A DNA stretch of 64,000 nt from Endozoicomonas sp. 4G (lineage in GTDB: Bacteria; Pseudomonadota; Gammaproteobacteria; Pseudomonadales; Endozoicomonadaceae): assembly GCF_023822025.1 (NCBI RefSeq), contig NZ_CP082909.1, positions 1,850,001 through 1,914,000 on the forward strand. The letters are read 5' to 3'. This document shows positions 1 to 9,801 of this stretch, piece after piece. Within the stretch, counting starts at the first letter, position 1. Every line of letters starts with the position of its first letter. The translations under genes and the position numbers were made by a program. The notes below the pieces were generated by a model, which did no database searches, was not told where the DNA came from, and saw only the letters and a program-made list of their open reading frames with translations.

Positions 1-1020
1 ATGTTTTGTGAACTTGTCATGTCGATCCAGAAACGAATCATAGGCATGTTTGGCAGGAAGTGTGATGACCTCACCCGTATGAGACAGACCACCGATGAAC
101 TTTCCGGCCAGGGTCACCGGGTCTTTGCTGATGGTGTAATGGGTTACCTTGTCACGGGCACTGGCCAGATTTTCCCTGGGAATGTCTGACAGGGCTGCGC
201 GACTCAGTTCTGCACTTGAGAAGCAAACGGCTGCCACCGGAGGCTCCATGGAAAGGGCAGCATAGCTTGCTTCGGCCCCTCCTTTGGAATGGCCGTGGAG
301 TTTCACAGAATAAGATTGGCCTTCAGGCGTCATGGGTATATTTTTCATAAGATTGGCGGTCAGGGTTTTGGCTTGCTTATAACTGTCGGGGATGCCCATG
401 CCCAGAAGGTTTTTGATATTGGCCTGCCATTGCTTACCTGAAAACTGCATGTTTTTTCTTGAACGTTCGAGCAGCTCTCCTTTTGCCAGCCCTGATGTTG
501 TGCCACCAAAGATCAGACGAACCTCCTTGCGCTCAGGGTTCATAAGGACGTAGGCGGTAAGTCCTGTTTTCTTGTCATAAAGGAATCCGGGTTCCTCGGC
601 GCTCAAGGTCACTCCTGTGCCATCAGCAATCAGTTGTGCGACCTCTTCAGAAGGTTGCCAGTCAGCAGCGAAATCCTCTGTTTTTGGTTTGTGAATCTCT
701 CCGGCGGCGCTGATTTTCTCAAGGGAACGATGATAGGGGTAGGCGGCCAGCTGGGCATCAATGGCCATGGACCTGAGCGCTTTGGGATCTGTGGGCGGTT
801 TGCTGCTCGTGGCCAGCGCCCTGATATCCCGCTGCTCGAGTTTTTTAGGGGTAGGAGTATTGGTTTTCAGCGTGTTTTTTTGAGGAGTATGCTTGACCAC
901 AGCTTTAGAAAGTTTGACCTTCCAGCGTCCAAACAGTCCTGTTTTCTGGGGTTGTTCGAACTGTTTTTCAGAAACAGGCTGGAATTGGGCGGCCTTCGTA
1001 TCGAGTCTGGATCTATCCAT
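1..1020 (-). CDS. Lipase-like alpha/beta-hydrolase, 3' end outside the window
   Basis: The minus strand is open from an ATG at 1020 to the left edge (340 codons, no stop), so the C-terminus is missing. The start is preceded by AAGGT at good distance. Residues 1-90 are polar and Lys/Pro/Gln-rich with no signal peptide and look disordered. A folded domain follows, with GHSKGGAEAS around Ser245, which fits the GxSxG nucleophile elbow of lipases and other alpha/beta-hydrolases. A strand-like KLHGHSKGG context and a later Asp in SKDPVTL, which could be the acid, also fit. The leading disordered region resembles secreted effector lipases, but secretion is only inferred. Substrate unknown. Confidence 0.7.
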   Translation of the reverse strand, partial: MDRSRLDTKAAQFQPVSEKQFEQPQKTGLFGRWKVKLSKAVVKHTPQKNTLKTNTPTPKKLEQRDIRALATSSKPPTDPKALRSMAIDAQLAAYPYHRSLEKISAAGEIHKPKTEDFAADWQPSEEVAQLIADGTGVTLSAEEPGFLYDKKTGLTAYVLMNPERKEVRLIFGGTTSGLAKGELLERSRKNMQFSGKQWQANIKNLLGMGIPDSYKQAKTLTANLMKNIPMTPEGQSYSVKLHGHSKGGAEASYAALSMEPPVAAVCFSSAELSRAALSDIPRENLASARDKVTHYTISKDPVTLAGKFIGGLSHTGEVITLPAKHAYDSFLDRHDKFTKH

Positions 1021-1136
1021 GGTTACCTTGTTCCGGTTGCAAAGCCTTTACTTCTGTGTAGAGAGCGATATGCACTTTCTCAGTATAGGGGGTGGAAGTA
1101 AAGTGGCATCTGGAAAAACGGTTTGGTGCCGGTAAG

Positions 1137-2741
1137 TCAGTCAAGTATCCGGTAGAGGCGGTAGCTGTCGACCCAGCCTTCAGGGTTAGAAGAGTAGAAA
1201 CCACCAATATCAGGGTTGACAAGTGTCATCCGGGAAGGGTGTAAAACAGGAATCAGCGGCAACTCTCTGGCCAGAATGGCTTCAGCATTTAGATAGTTGG
1301 GCAGTCTGGCGACAGCGGTTTTTTTGCTCGCCGCCAGGGAGAGTTCCCTGAGATAGGCGGGATCCCTGAAGGGGCCAAAGAATGGATTGTCGGTCAGAGG
1401 AATCAGAAAAGCAGTGGCGTCGTTGTATCCGGCTAACCAGTCAAACCATGTCATGTCGTAGTCACCTTTGGATAACCTTTCCAGGTAGCGATCCCATTCT
1501 TCAGTCTTAATGCTCAGTGAGGTGCCCAGGGTGCTGTTAATCTGATAGCAGATTTCCGGCAGGACATCCAGGGGGTCGTACTTGGGGCTGGATAAAATAG
1601 TCAGCCTGATATCGCTCCCTTTAATGCCAGATTCTGCCAGTAACCTGATGGCCTGTTCTTTACGATTCGGGTTATCCAGCAGTTTTTTGCAGTTGGCCGG
1701 ATCCGGATTGAAGCCATGTGTATGGGGGGACACGAAACTGCAGGCGGGTTCGGTATGACTGTCAGGGTATATCTTTTTGACCAGCGCACGCCGGTCAATA
1801 GCCATCGATAGCGCCTGCCTTGCTTTTATATTCTGCAGGGCTGCCACTTTGGGGCTGACAATCAGGCTGGCGGTGGCGAGAACCTGATCTTCAAACACAG
1901 ACACAGGGTGTTTCTTTCTTAACTCCTCGATATGCAGTGCTGGCAGTTGCGCCGTCACATCCAGCGCGTGGTTCTCAAAGGCTTGTACCTGACGATCGGT
2001 GGATGGAATGATCTGGTAATGGATCTGTTGCAGGTCAGTTTTCAGGTGACGAAAATAATGGGGGTTGCTGTTCAATTCAATGCGGTTTTCCGGGATCACT
2101 TGTTGAATTTTGTAGGGGCCGTTGGTGACCGGGATGGTTGCGGCATCACTTTTCAGATTACTTTGATGGACGGGCAGAAAGCTGGGGAAGGTCATTAAAT
2201 CCAGAAAATAAGGGGCAGGTTGATCCAGTTCGATAATCAGTTTATTGGCGAATGCCCTGACCGCCAGTGCATTGGGTTTGCCATTAAGCGCCTGTTCGGC
2301 CCCGGTTATTTTGGCTACTTTCAAGTACCAGCGATAGCTGGCCCGACGTTCAGGGTCGGCCAGTGCCCTGAAGCTGCGGACAAAGTCTTCAGCGGTGAGG
2401 GCACTGCCATCGGACCATTTCAGGTTTTCCCTGATGGTAAAGGTGTAGCGGGTGCCGTCCGGGTGGCGCTCAACCGCACTGGCAACGCCGGGCACAGGCT
2501 CACCGTTTTTGTTTTGTATCATTAATCCTTCAAAAACATCCTTGAGCACCTGGGCTCCGGGGGTACCGTCAAAATAGTGAGGGTGCAGGGATTCGGGGGT
2601 GCTCAGCAGGCCTCTTTCCAGGGGCGAAGACAGGATCGGCATGGCGGTGGTGCAGGCCAGTAGTAAGCAGGGCAAGGCAAGGCGGGCTTTTTGCAGTCGA
2701 CGGCAGACCCTGAATGTAAGGAGCTTGAATGTAGAAGACAT
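1137..2741 (-). CDS. Oligopeptide ABC transporter substrate-binding protein (OppA-like)
   Basis: 534-residue member of the SBP_bac_5 family, which binds oligopeptides in the periplasm and delivers them to an ABC permease. The N-terminus has a positively charged stretch, a hydrophobic core and LLAC at 26-29, so it may be a lipoprotein. Family signatures include TPESLHPHYFDG, LKWSDGSALTAEDFVRSF, NGPYKI and ARQALSMAIDRR. No permease or ATPase gene is adjacent, so it probably works with a transporter encoded elsewhere. No clear Shine-Dalgarno precedes the ATG at 2741, so the start is less certain than the family. Confidence 0.9.
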   Translation of the reverse strand: MSSTFKLLTFRVCRRLQKARLALPCLLLACTTAMPILSSPLERGLLSTPESLHPHYFDGTPGAQVLKDVFEGLMIQNKNGEPVPGVASAVERHPDGTRYTFTIRENLKWSDGSALTAEDFVRSFRALADPERRASYRWYLKVAKITGAEQALNGKPNALAVRAFANKLIIELDQPAPYFLDLMTFPSFLPVHQSNLKSDAATIPVTNGPYKIQQVIPENRIELNSNPHYFRHLKTDLQQIHYQIIPSTDRQVQAFENHALDVTAQLPALHIEELRKKHPVSVFEDQVLATASLIVSPKVAALQNIKARQALSMAIDRRALVKKIYPDSHTEPACSFVSPHTHGFNPDPANCKKLLDNPNRKEQAIRLLAESGIKGSDIRLTILSSPKYDPLDVLPEICYQINSTLGTSLSIKTEEWDRYLERLSKGDYDMTWFDWLAGYNDATAFLIPLTDNPFFGPFRDPAYLRELSLAASKKTAVARLPNYLNAEAILARELPLIPVLHPSRMTLVNPDIGGFYSSNPEGWVDSYRLYRILD

Positions 2742-2820
2742 TGGGAGGATCAGATCAAAAAACTACACGAGTCTTTTATATAGCATATTCGTGAAGATTT
2801 TGCCGAAAAAAGTTCGGTTC

Positions 2821-2990
2821 CTAGCCCGGATATTTCATAAACTGCCCCGAATCTCGCGCAGGACTTTGTCGCTCTAAGGGATTTTGCGAGGGAGCGCCGT
2901 ACCGGGGAGTACGGTCGACTGAGCAAAACTCCCTTAGAGCGGCAAAGGACAAGCGAGATCGGGAGCACGTTTATGAAATATCCGGGCTAG
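2821..2990. repeat. 170-bp palindromic element, copy A
   Basis: Starts with CTAGCCCGGATATTTCATAA and ends with its exact reverse complement; the outer 22 bp are perfectly inverted. The inner part continues the palindrome: GCTCTAAGGG pairs with CCCTTAGAGC, and CCGTAC pairs with GTACGG around the centre. The whole unit could fold into one long hairpin. It is 169/170 identical to 52204-52373; the one difference is C at 2870 against T at 52253. It encodes nothing convincing and looks like a non-autonomous MITE-like element. Confidence 0.93.
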
Positions 2991-3035
2991 CCGTCCATGG
3001 CAAAGGCTTCTTTTTAAATCAGAGAGATGATGAAC

Positions 3036-4700
3036 TTATAAAAAACCGTAGGATAGCCCCGCAGCGGTAGCCAACATCATCAAATAAGCAATGGGTTCGT
3101 TTTGAATTAACGCCGCCAACACCGGCAGAGTGATTAATATACACAAAGCAAAGGCTTCTTTGGCTGAACCTGCTGATGCACTAGAGGCTTCGACTGAATC
3201 GAAAATAGAGGGCGGAGCGACTGGCTGGCAGACTTCTTTGTCAAAGAATAACTGACCTTCGAGGTTGTATAGATCAGAACAGGCATTAATCGGGATATAT
3301 TTGAAAGTCCAGGTATTCACGAACTGGCTGGATACCGGTGGGGTGGGAAGTGGCATGTCAGCGGTTGCACCGACGGGTTTTTCGCACAGTTTTGCAACGT
3401 CTTTATCTGATATTGGCAGAGCTTTCACGCTGAATCGTTGCAGGGGGAGCCACCATTCCGGGGATGTCTTCACGTGATCAAAGTTAATGGGCTGATACCA
3501 TGGTTGGAATGTCTCCAGATGGTTGCAGGCCAGGGTCAGTCCAAGCTGATCTTTGACGGTTATAGCGGTCACTGTTGCTCGAATCTGGTTGTTCACCAGA
3601 TGGAAAACAGGACGTTCTGCCCGTCTATCTGTGATACCGACAAGAACAAAACCACCTGCGGAAGCGTCGCTGTTACGTTCATGGCCAATGCTGGTAATGT
3701 CGATGGTGTTGCTAAAGATATCGATGCTGGTTCCAGCGCCCAGCCTGAACTCAGCAGCCTGTGCCATTCTGCCTTGGAATGTGTTCCCGGTAACCGTTAA
3801 TTTTCCTGACTGGTTATTGATGGCAGGAAGATTAATTAATACCCCCTGATCGGGATTAAAATCAGGAATATAATCGGAATAAATTTGCTTGCCTTCAATG
3901 ATGTAACTTTCACCGATGAGCGTGTTATCAGCGAATTGCAAGCCTGGTCCCGGGCGCGCATCCGTTGCTTTCAGAGGTTGCCTGCAATCAAGAGTAACAG
4001 CAGCCTGGGCGGGAAGATGGAATACGTTTTCTTCGACAATCAGATTCCGGTTATAGCAGGCTGCGAAAACAGCGGACTCAATTGAGAGGCGGTTATTATC
4101 TCGGGTTGGCCGGAAAGTGAGGTGTTTTATATGACTGTCTTTTCTTTTTTTAGACTGGAAGCTGTCGGTATTTCCAACCTTGATCATGTGTTTGCCTGCG
4201 AAACCTGGCTGATCCCTGATAACGATATCAAAGCCCTCATCAGCCGCTCCCAGAATGTCCTGACCGTTCTTTAAAAGCATGGTACTGCCAATTAAGTACT
4301 CAACCGGAATTTTGCAAGGTTCGGGAGTCACCGATGAGGCATCGCTTGCCGCCGGGCAGGCTGACTGAATTGGCGGGGTGCTGGTGGCATTGTTAGAAGG
4401 GGTGTTGACTGGAGTAGCCGTTTCGGAGGAGAGCAATATAACGGTGTTCTCAGGAATCTGTTTTATTAACTCGCTTAAATCCTTTTCCGGGTTGGCATCG
4501 AGAACAATGCACTGGCGTCCATTAACCAGTGTTTTATATTGGTTCAGCCGTTGCTGAACCCCCGTCGTCTGTTCTGAAAGTACCGGCGGGGTAAAGAGAG
4601 AGTCGCAGGATACCGTCGTGGTTTCGGCCTGAAGGCTCAGGGTTTGTAACAGAAATACGGGCACAATGCACCGAGTCAGATAGTGCAGCAGTTTGGTCAT
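3036..4700 (-). CDS. Exported beta-helix-like protein with C-terminal membrane segments
   Basis: About 554 residues. I start it at the ATG at 4700 because GGGAG lies 8 nt upstream; a TTG 15 nt further up has no such site. The signal peptide ends near SLQA-ETT. The middle (about 130-420) has repeated short segments such as NRNLIVEENVFHL, GKLTVTGNTFQG and TSIDIFSNTIDI. These have the N-x-F/I periodicity of right-handed parallel beta-helix proteins (pectate-lyase-like fold). The last 45 residues contain one or two hydrophobic helices that could anchor it. No catalytic motif seen; function unknown. Confidence 0.7.
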   Translation of the reverse strand: MTKLLHYLTRCIVPVFLLQTLSLQAETTTVSCDSLFTPPVLSEQTTGVQQRLNQYKTLVNGRQCIVLDANPEKDLSELIKQIPENTVILLSSETATPVNTPSNNATSTPPIQSACPAASDASSVTPEPCKIPVEYLIGSTMLLKNGQDILGAADEGFDIVIRDQPGFAGKHMIKVGNTDSFQSKKRKDSHIKHLTFRPTRDNNRLSIESAVFAACYNRNLIVEENVFHLPAQAAVTLDCRQPLKATDARPGPGLQFADNTLIGESYIIEGKQIYSDYIPDFNPDQGVLINLPAINNQSGKLTVTGNTFQGRMAQAAEFRLGAGTSIDIFSNTIDITSIGHERNSDASAGGFVLVGITDRRAERPVFHLVNNQIRATVTAITVKDQLGLTLACNHLETFQPWYQPINFDHVKTSPEWWLPLQRFSVKALPISDKDVAKLCEKPVGATADMPLPTPPVSSQFVNTWTFKYIPINACSDLYNLEGQLFFDKEVCQPVAPPSIFDSVEASSASAGSAKEAFALCILITLPVLAALIQNEPIAYLMMLATAAGLSYGFL

Positions 4701-4856
4701 ATTAAGTACTCCCAAGAAAAGCAGGAAGTCTAGATGTCGAACTTAGTCTTAGCCAGTACCGCAGGCGGGCGTGGCATAACTGTTTTGACCATAAGCAACG
4801 GATCGGGAAGGTGCAGCCAGCATCCGGAAAGAATGCTGGCAGGAGGGTAAGGACGA

Positions 4857-6035
4857 TCAGCCCAGGGCGGCTTCCATTCGATCCAGGGCTTTTTCCAGGG
4901 CTTCATCACTGGTGGCGTAGGAGAGACGCATACAGCCTTCGACACCAAAGGCTGAACCCGGCACCAGGGCGACACCTTTTTCCAGCAGCATTTCTGCCAG
5001 CTGGGTATCTTTTTCAAAGCCCAGCTTTGCCATGGCTTCGCTGAAATCAGGGAAGGTGTAGAAAGTACCGTCACTTTCGATGGCGTTAACACCCGGCAGT
5101 TTTTTCAGGCGACCTACGACATAGTCATGACGTTTTTTGAAAGAGACCAGCATCTCCTTGACGCAGTCCTGTGAACCGGCAAGGGCTTCGGTAGCCGCAG
5201 CCTGGGAAACGGTGCAGGGGTTGGAGGTGCTCTGGGACTGGATCTTTTTCATGTTCTTGATCAGCCAGGCGGGGCCACCGGCATAACCAATACGCCATCC
5301 GGTCATGGAGTAAGCCTTGGAAACACCGTTCAGAACAACGGTTCTGTCGTACAGTTCCGGGCAGGCCATGAGGATGTTGCAGAATGGCTCATCACTCCAG
5401 AGGATGTGCTCATACATGTCATCGGTAGCCACCATAACGTTGGGGTGCTTCAGCAAAACCGCAGCCAGCGCTTCCAGCTCTTTGCGGGTGTAGGCGGTAC
5501 CGGACGGGTTGGATGGGCTGTTCAGAACAACCAGCCTGGTTTTTGGGGTAATGGCTGCTTCCAGCAGCTGGGGCGTCAGTTTGAAACGGTTCTCCAGGCG
5601 GCCTTTGACGATCACCGGGACACCTTCGGCAATAGTGACCATATCCGGGTAGGAAACCCAGTAAGGAGCCGGGATAACGACCTCATCCCCCTTGTTGATC
5701 AGTGCCAGGCAGAGGTTGAAGAAGCTTTGTTTACCACCGGAGGACACCAGGATCTGGTCGGGTGCATATTCGTGACCATTGTCGTGCCTGAACTTGTTAA
5801 TAATGGCCTGTTTCAGTTCTACCGTACCGTCAACGGCGGTGTACTTGGTTTTGCCTTCGTTAATGGCCTTGATCGCAGCAGCCTTGATGTGATCAGGGGT
5901 ATCGAAGTCGGGTTCACCGGCACCCAGGCCGATAATATCGTGCCCGGCAGCGCGAAGTTCAGCGGCTCGGGCAGTGACTGCCATGGTAGGTGATGGCTTA
6001 ACCATCTGAACGCGGTGGGAAGGTTGACCAGTCAC
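4857..6035 (-). CDS. aspC: Aspartate/aromatic aminotransferase, class I, PLP-dependent
   Basis: 392-residue fold-type I aminotransferase that interconverts aspartate and 2-oxoglutarate with oxaloacetate and glutamate. Visible marks: [12 protein letters not shown] near 36-47, [10 protein letters not shown] at 171-180, TDDMYEH at 204-210, the PLP-binding Lys240 in [19 protein letters not shown], and the substrate-binding Arg in MRLSYA near the C-terminus. Length and motifs fit the subgroup I-beta enzymes typical of Pseudomonas-like bacteria. It starts at GTG 6035 with GAGGA 5 nt upstream. The symbol denotes the function; an aatA-type name would be equally fair. Divergent from uvrB. Confidence 0.92.
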   Translation of the reverse strand: MTGQPSHRVQMVKPSPTMAVTARAAELRAAGHDIIGLGAGEPDFDTPDHIKAAAIKAINEGKTKYTAVDGTVELKQAIINKFRHDNGHEYAPDQILVSSGGKQSFFNLCLALINKGDEVVIPAPYWVSYPDMVTIAEGVPVIVKGRLENRFKLTPQLLEAAITPKTRLVVLNSPSNPSGTAYTRKELEALAAVLLKHPNVMVATDDMYEHILWSDEPFCNILMACPELYDRTVVLNGVSKAYSMTGWRIGYAGGPAWLIKNMKKIQSQSTSNPCTVSQAAATEALAGSQDCVKEMLVSFKKRHDYVVGRLKKLPGVNAIESDGTFYTFPDFSEAMAKLGFEKDTQLAEMLLEKGVALVPGSAFGVEGCMRLSYATSDEALEKALDRMEAALG

Positions 6036-6289
6036 GATGTTCCTCGTTAATCGTTATTCAAACCCGTATAAAGTCCGTCAGGCGCCCGGCGCTATTTTTG
6101 CCAGGGCTCCTGACTGATACTGATTCCCGTGCGAATTTTACAGGGTTGACAAGCAGGCTTGTCAGGGAATCATGCATCAGCATTGCGCATCATACACAAG
6201 GCCTGTTCACTGCGCCATCTGAAAACCGAAGCGCTGGTTTCATTTTTGCTGTGGGCAGTTTTTCCCTGCTTTTCCGGTGCGGGGCTGTT

Positions 6290-6295
6290 TATAAT
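6290..6295 (+). promoter_or_regulatory. Candidate -10 box upstream of uvrB
   Basis: A perfect TATAAT lies 49 nt upstream of the uvrB start, just after GGGGCTGTT. There is no good TTGACA partner at 16-18 bp. The overlapping CTGTTTATAATCAACT starts like a LexA box but lacks the ACAG half, so SOS control is not supported by what I can see. Confidence 0.35.
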
Positions 6296-6343
6296 CAACT
6301 TACAATTAACAGCGGGTTTAAACGCATTTGCCAGTGGATACGT

Positions 6344-8350
6344 ATGGGAAAGACATTCAAGGTATCATCAAAATTCCAGCCTTCCGGGGATCAGCCTGAG
6401 GCCATCGAAAAGCTGCTGGCGGGTATCCAGTCGGGTCTGGCCTGCCAGACGTTGCTGGGGGTGACCGGGTCGGGCAAAACCTTCACCATTGCCAATGTCA
6501 TTGCAAAGCTGCAAAGACCCACCATTGTCATGGCCCATAACAAGACCCTGGCGGCACAGTTATACGGCGAGTTCAGGGAGTTTTTCCCTGACAATGCGGT
6601 GGAGTATTTTGTGTCTTACTACGATTACTACCAGCCCGAGGCTTACGTACCCAGTTCCGATACTTTTATTGAGAAAGATGCCTCGGTCAATGAGCACATT
6701 GAGCAGATGAGACTGTCTGCCACCAAAGCGTTAATGGAAAGGGACGATGCCATTATTGTCGCGACGGTTTCAGCGATTTATGGTCTGGGTGATCCCCAGT
6801 CGTATTTAAAGATGATGTTGCATATCTCCCGGGGCGAAATCATTAACCAGCGGGAGGTGTTACGCAGGCTGGCTGAGCTGCAATACACGCGCAATGATAC
6901 GGAATTGAAAAGGGCGACCTACCGGGTGCGCGGTGATGTTATTGATATTTTCCCGGCAGAATCGGAAAAAGCAGCCATCAGGCTGGAGCTGTTCGACGAA
7001 GAGGTGGAAGAGATCAGTGAGTTTGATCCCCTGACCGGCGAAGTACTCAAAAAACTGCCCAGGGCAACCATCTACCCGAAGACTCACTATGTCACACCAC
7101 GCCAGACTATTATTGACGCCACAGAAGCGATCAAGGAAGAGTTGGTTGAACGTCTGGAGGTGCTCAGGAACAACAATAAACTGGTGGAAGCCCAGCGTTT
7201 GGAGCAGAGGGTTAAGTACGATGTGGAAATGATGCTGGAGCTGGGGTACTGCACCGGTATCGAAAACTACTCCCGCTACCTGTCGGACACCCGGCCCGGC
7301 GAAGCACCTCCGACGCTGTTTGATTATATTCCTGACAATGCCTTGTGTGTCATAGACGAATCACACGTCACCGTGCCCCAGGTGGGCGGAATGTATAAAG
7401 GCGACCGCTCTCGTAAAGAAACGCTGGTGGAGTACGGCTTCAGGCTGCCTTCTGCGCTGGACAACCGACCCCTGAAATTTGAAGAGTGGGAAGGACGACG
7501 CCCGCAAACTATTTTTGTGTCTGCGACGCCCGGCCCTTATGAAGCAGAGCATCAGGGACAGATTGTGGACCAGGTGGTTCGGCCCACCGGGCTGGTTGAT
7601 CCGGAGATTGAAGTTCGTCCTGCTACGACCCAGGTGGATGATTTGTTTACCGAGCTTAATAAAACGGTGGCGAAAGGCGACAGAGTTCTGGTGACGACCC
7701 TGACCAAGCGCATGGCAGAAGATTTGACCGACTATCTCCATGAAAACGGGGTTCGCTGTCGCTATTTGCACTCCGGGATCGACACGGTAGAGCGGGTTGA
7801 AATCATTCGTGACTTGCGAATAGGCACGTTTGACGTGCTGGTGGGCATTAACTTGTTAAGGGAAGGTCTGGATATGCCGGAAGTGTCCCTGGTGGCTATT
7901 CTCGATGCCGACAAGGAAGGCTTTCTCCGTTCTGACCGCTCTTTGATACAGACTATTGGTCGTGCCGCTCGTAATGTCAATGGTAAGGCGATTCTGTACG
8001 CCGACAAGATAACCGGCTCAATGCAGCGGGCGATTGATGAAACCGAACGTCGTCGTAAGAAACAGCTGGCTTACAACAAAGAACATGGCATTACCCCGAA
8101 AAGTGTTCATAAATCGGTGTCGGATATTCTTGAAGGTGCAGTTATTCCCGGTAAGAAGAAAGGGCAGTCCAGTCGTAAAGTCGCAGAACCGAAAGCGGAG
8201 TATCATCATGAGCTGTCTGCCCAGGAACTGGCCAAAGAGATCAAGATGCTGGAAGACAAAATGATGGAACATGCCCGCAATCTGGAGTTTGAAGAAGCAG
8301 CAGCCGTTCGTGATCAGGTAGCCAGACTCCGAGACCGGGTATTGAAATAA
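6344..8350 (+). CDS. uvrB: Excinuclease ABC subunit B
   Basis: 668-residue nucleotide-excision-repair helicase that verifies damage handed over by UvrA and recruits UvrC. Walker A GVTGSGKT is at 39-46, the damage-probing beta-hairpin has [10 protein letters not shown] near 92-101, DESH marks motif II, and QTIGRAARN is motif VI. The UvrC-binding UVR coiled-coil is at the end ([16 protein letters not shown]). The reading frame is open further upstream, but homology begins at [21 protein letters not shown], so I use the ATG at 6344; E. coli UvrB is of almost the same length. Intact and highly conserved. Confidence 0.98.
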   Translation: MGKTFKVSSKFQPSGDQPEAIEKLLAGIQSGLACQTLLGVTGSGKTFTIANVIAKLQRPTIVMAHNKTLAAQLYGEFREFFPDNAVEYFVSYYDYYQPEAYVPSSDTFIEKDASVNEHIEQMRLSATKALMERDDAIIVATVSAIYGLGDPQSYLKMMLHISRGEIINQREVLRRLAELQYTRNDTELKRATYRVRGDVIDIFPAESEKAAIRLELFDEEVEEISEFDPLTGEVLKKLPRATIYPKTHYVTPRQTIIDATEAIKEELVERLEVLRNNNKLVEAQRLEQRVKYDVEMMLELGYCTGIENYSRYLSDTRPGEAPPTLFDYIPDNALCVIDESHVTVPQVGGMYKGDRSRKETLVEYGFRLPSALDNRPLKFEEWEGRRPQTIFVSATPGPYEAEHQGQIVDQVVRPTGLVDPEIEVRPATTQVDDLFTELNKTVAKGDRVLVTTLTKRMAEDLTDYLHENGVRCRYLHSGIDTVERVEIIRDLRIGTFDVLVGINLLREGLDMPEVSLVAILDADKEGFLRSDRSLIQTIGRAARNVNGKAILYADKITGSMQRAIDETERRRKKQLAYNKEHGITPKSVHKSVSDILEGAVIPGKKKGQSSRKVAEPKAEYHHELSAQELAKEIKMLEDKMMEHARNLEFEEAAAVRDQVARLRDRVLK

Positions 8351-8411
8351 CAGACTTGTTGGGCATTCTTAATTTTCAAGGTAAGAATGCCGCATCTGTT
8401 GAGTTGCCACA

Positions 8412-9173
8412 TTACCTCTGGTTGGTGGCAAATGAGATCGTCCTCATTGGAATGACTTGGGACGTTACTTTGAGCGGTTCCCTGTTTTGGTTCGGGACAC
8501 CGGTCAGTTCAGCAGTGATTGTCTCTCTGCCATTATCTATAAATACTTCTTTTACCGGAAAGTTGGGAGTATTAAACTGGCTTAGCATCGTTTTACCAAT
8601 GTAGACAGTGAATCGTTTATTAGGGCCGTTGACAGACCAGTGTAAATGAATTTTCCCATCAACAGAGTTTGTACCTTTGTTGACTGGGATGATGCTATTG
8701 GTGTTTTTTTTCTGATTTGTAACTCTGGCCTGAGTTATTTGAAAATAGTAGGGCTGGTTGAAAAGTGTTAACGTTAAAGACTGTCCTGTATTGGGATCAA
8801 AGAAAGAAACTTTGATTTCATTACTGCCACTTTTTATGCGAGAGCCGATAGTCAATAGACCCGCATTAGCATAAAAATTATGACTGGCCAGACTCTTAGG
8901 TTTATTAACGGTAGACATAATCTTGCCAATGTTTGAGCTGCTTTTAATTTGTTGAAAGCGTCTTACTTTTCCATTAACTGATTCAGTTATTGTATCGGTA
9001 GTGCTGATGCTTTCAAAGACACTCGCTTCGATATGAACACCTTTCTCTGCAAGCTCTTTTTTCATTTTTTCAACGTCCAATAATTTAGCACTGCTGGCAT
9101 TGATGTTGGAAAAACAAGCAAAAAACAATAAAAAAACCGTTTTTAAATAAAATTTTCTCTTAGTTAATAGCAT
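8412..9173 (-). CDS. Exported protein of unknown function
   Basis: 253 residues from the ATG at 9173, chosen because AGGGTG lies just upstream; a GTG 9 nt earlier is part of that ribosome site. A signal peptide (LKTVFLLFFACFSNINASSA) is evident. The mature part is rich in Ser, Thr, Asn and alternating hydrophobics and looks all-beta; it has no cysteines and no motif I recognise. Low GC and Asn/Lys-rich composition differ from neighbouring uvrB and suggest a recently acquired or lineage-specific gene. It lies convergent to uvrB, with a 10-bp hairpin (8362-8391) between the two stops. Confidence 0.6.
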   Translation of the reverse strand: MLLTKRKFYLKTVFLLFFACFSNINASSAKLLDVEKMKKELAEKGVHIEASVFESISTTDTITESVNGKVRRFQQIKSSSNIGKIMSTVNKPKSLASHNFYANAGLLTIGSRIKSGSNEIKVSFFDPNTGQSLTLTLFNQPYYFQITQARVTNQKKNTNSIIPVNKGTNSVDGKIHLHWSVNGPNKRFTVYIGKTMLSQFNTPNFPVKEVFIDNGRETITAELTGVPNQNREPLKVTSQVIPMRTISFATNQR

Positions 9174-9445
9174 TTTTTTCACCCTGTTTGGTTTTTAGAT
9201 ATAAAAATGCAGCCTCTTAGAGTGGATGTTGCAACCACCTGCAAGGCTACTGTCTGATGGTAGTTGGAGCCGAAAAAACAAAAATAGTTCAAAATAGCCA
9301 TTCAGGGACCGTAGACAGGGCAAAAGCATGAGCATTTTTTGTACAGAGTATGGTGCTGGTCAGGTACTTATCATTTGTACATATTTTGACCAGATGCAGG
9401 TTCAGCCGGGCTGCTGATTTTTTTTGAGTAATCAGGAATCGGGGC
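9174..9445. other. Non-coding stretch upstream of tRNA-Val
   Basis: No open frame that looks coding. The only structure seen is an inverted repeat with arms CTGGTCA and TGACCAG around 9357-9393, with GTAC copies inside the arms. Function unknown. Confidence 0.4.
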
Positions 9446-9473
9446 TTGCATTTTTCATCTGGATTGATAATAT
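9446..9473 (+). promoter_or_regulatory. Probable promoter of tRNA-Val
   Basis: TTGCAT (9446-9451) and TAATAT (9468-9473) are separated by 16 bp. The predicted start would fall a few bases before the mature tRNA 5' end at 9487, after a GC-containing discriminator, as is usual for stable-RNA promoters. Confidence 0.5.
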
Positions 9474-9486
9474 ACGCAGCAACTTC

Positions 9487-9563
9487 AGGCGGTTAGCTCA
9501 GCTGGTTAGAGCGTTACGTTGACATCGTAGAGGTCGCTGGTTCGACTCCAGTACCGCCTACCA
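9487..9563 (+). tRNA. tRNA-Val(GAC)
   Basis: 77-nt cloverleaf. Acceptor stem AGGCGGT pairs with ACCGCCT, followed by A73 and an encoded CCA. The anticodon loop TTGACAT carries GAC, which reads GUC/GUU valine codons. The T-arm contains GGTTCGACTCC. It is followed 22 nt later by a strong terminator, so it is probably a single-gene transcript. Confidence 0.96.
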
Positions 9564-9584
9564 AACAGGTGATTGATTTCACTT

Positions 9585-9617
9585 AAAAAAGCCCACTTTT
9601 TACAGTGGGCTTTTTTT
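9585..9617 (+). terminator. Rho-independent terminator of tRNA-Val
   Basis: GCCCACT (9591-9597) pairs with AGTGGGC (9604-9610) around a 6-nt loop, preceded by A6 and followed by T7. Confidence 0.92.
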
Positions 9618-9801
9618 GTTGTCGTAAAAAAATGAAAAAACGATCAAGTTGACGGATCCCCTCTATCAATGGCACCCAAACTTTGTTCAGGGTGCGCGGA
9701 CGAAGGGAGGGGTGGCGCGCTCCTCATTGTATGGTGGACCCCACTGTCAAGACAGTAAATCAACAAATTTAAGTTAAGTCCTGGCAGTGGTTGAAAATCC
9801 C

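Noticed and set aside
2750-2968. Open frame shared with 52073-52351 (same protein start in both)
   Set aside because: It lies in the palindromic repeat and continues into unrelated sequence; the similarity is due to the repeat, not to a gene.
5406-5993. 195-codon plus-strand frame opposite aspC
   Set aside because: Shadow of a well-supported aminotransferase gene.
6285-6300. LexA-like box before uvrB (CTGTTTATAATCAACT)
   Set aside because: Only the left CTGT half fits; the ACAG half is missing, so I do not claim SOS control.
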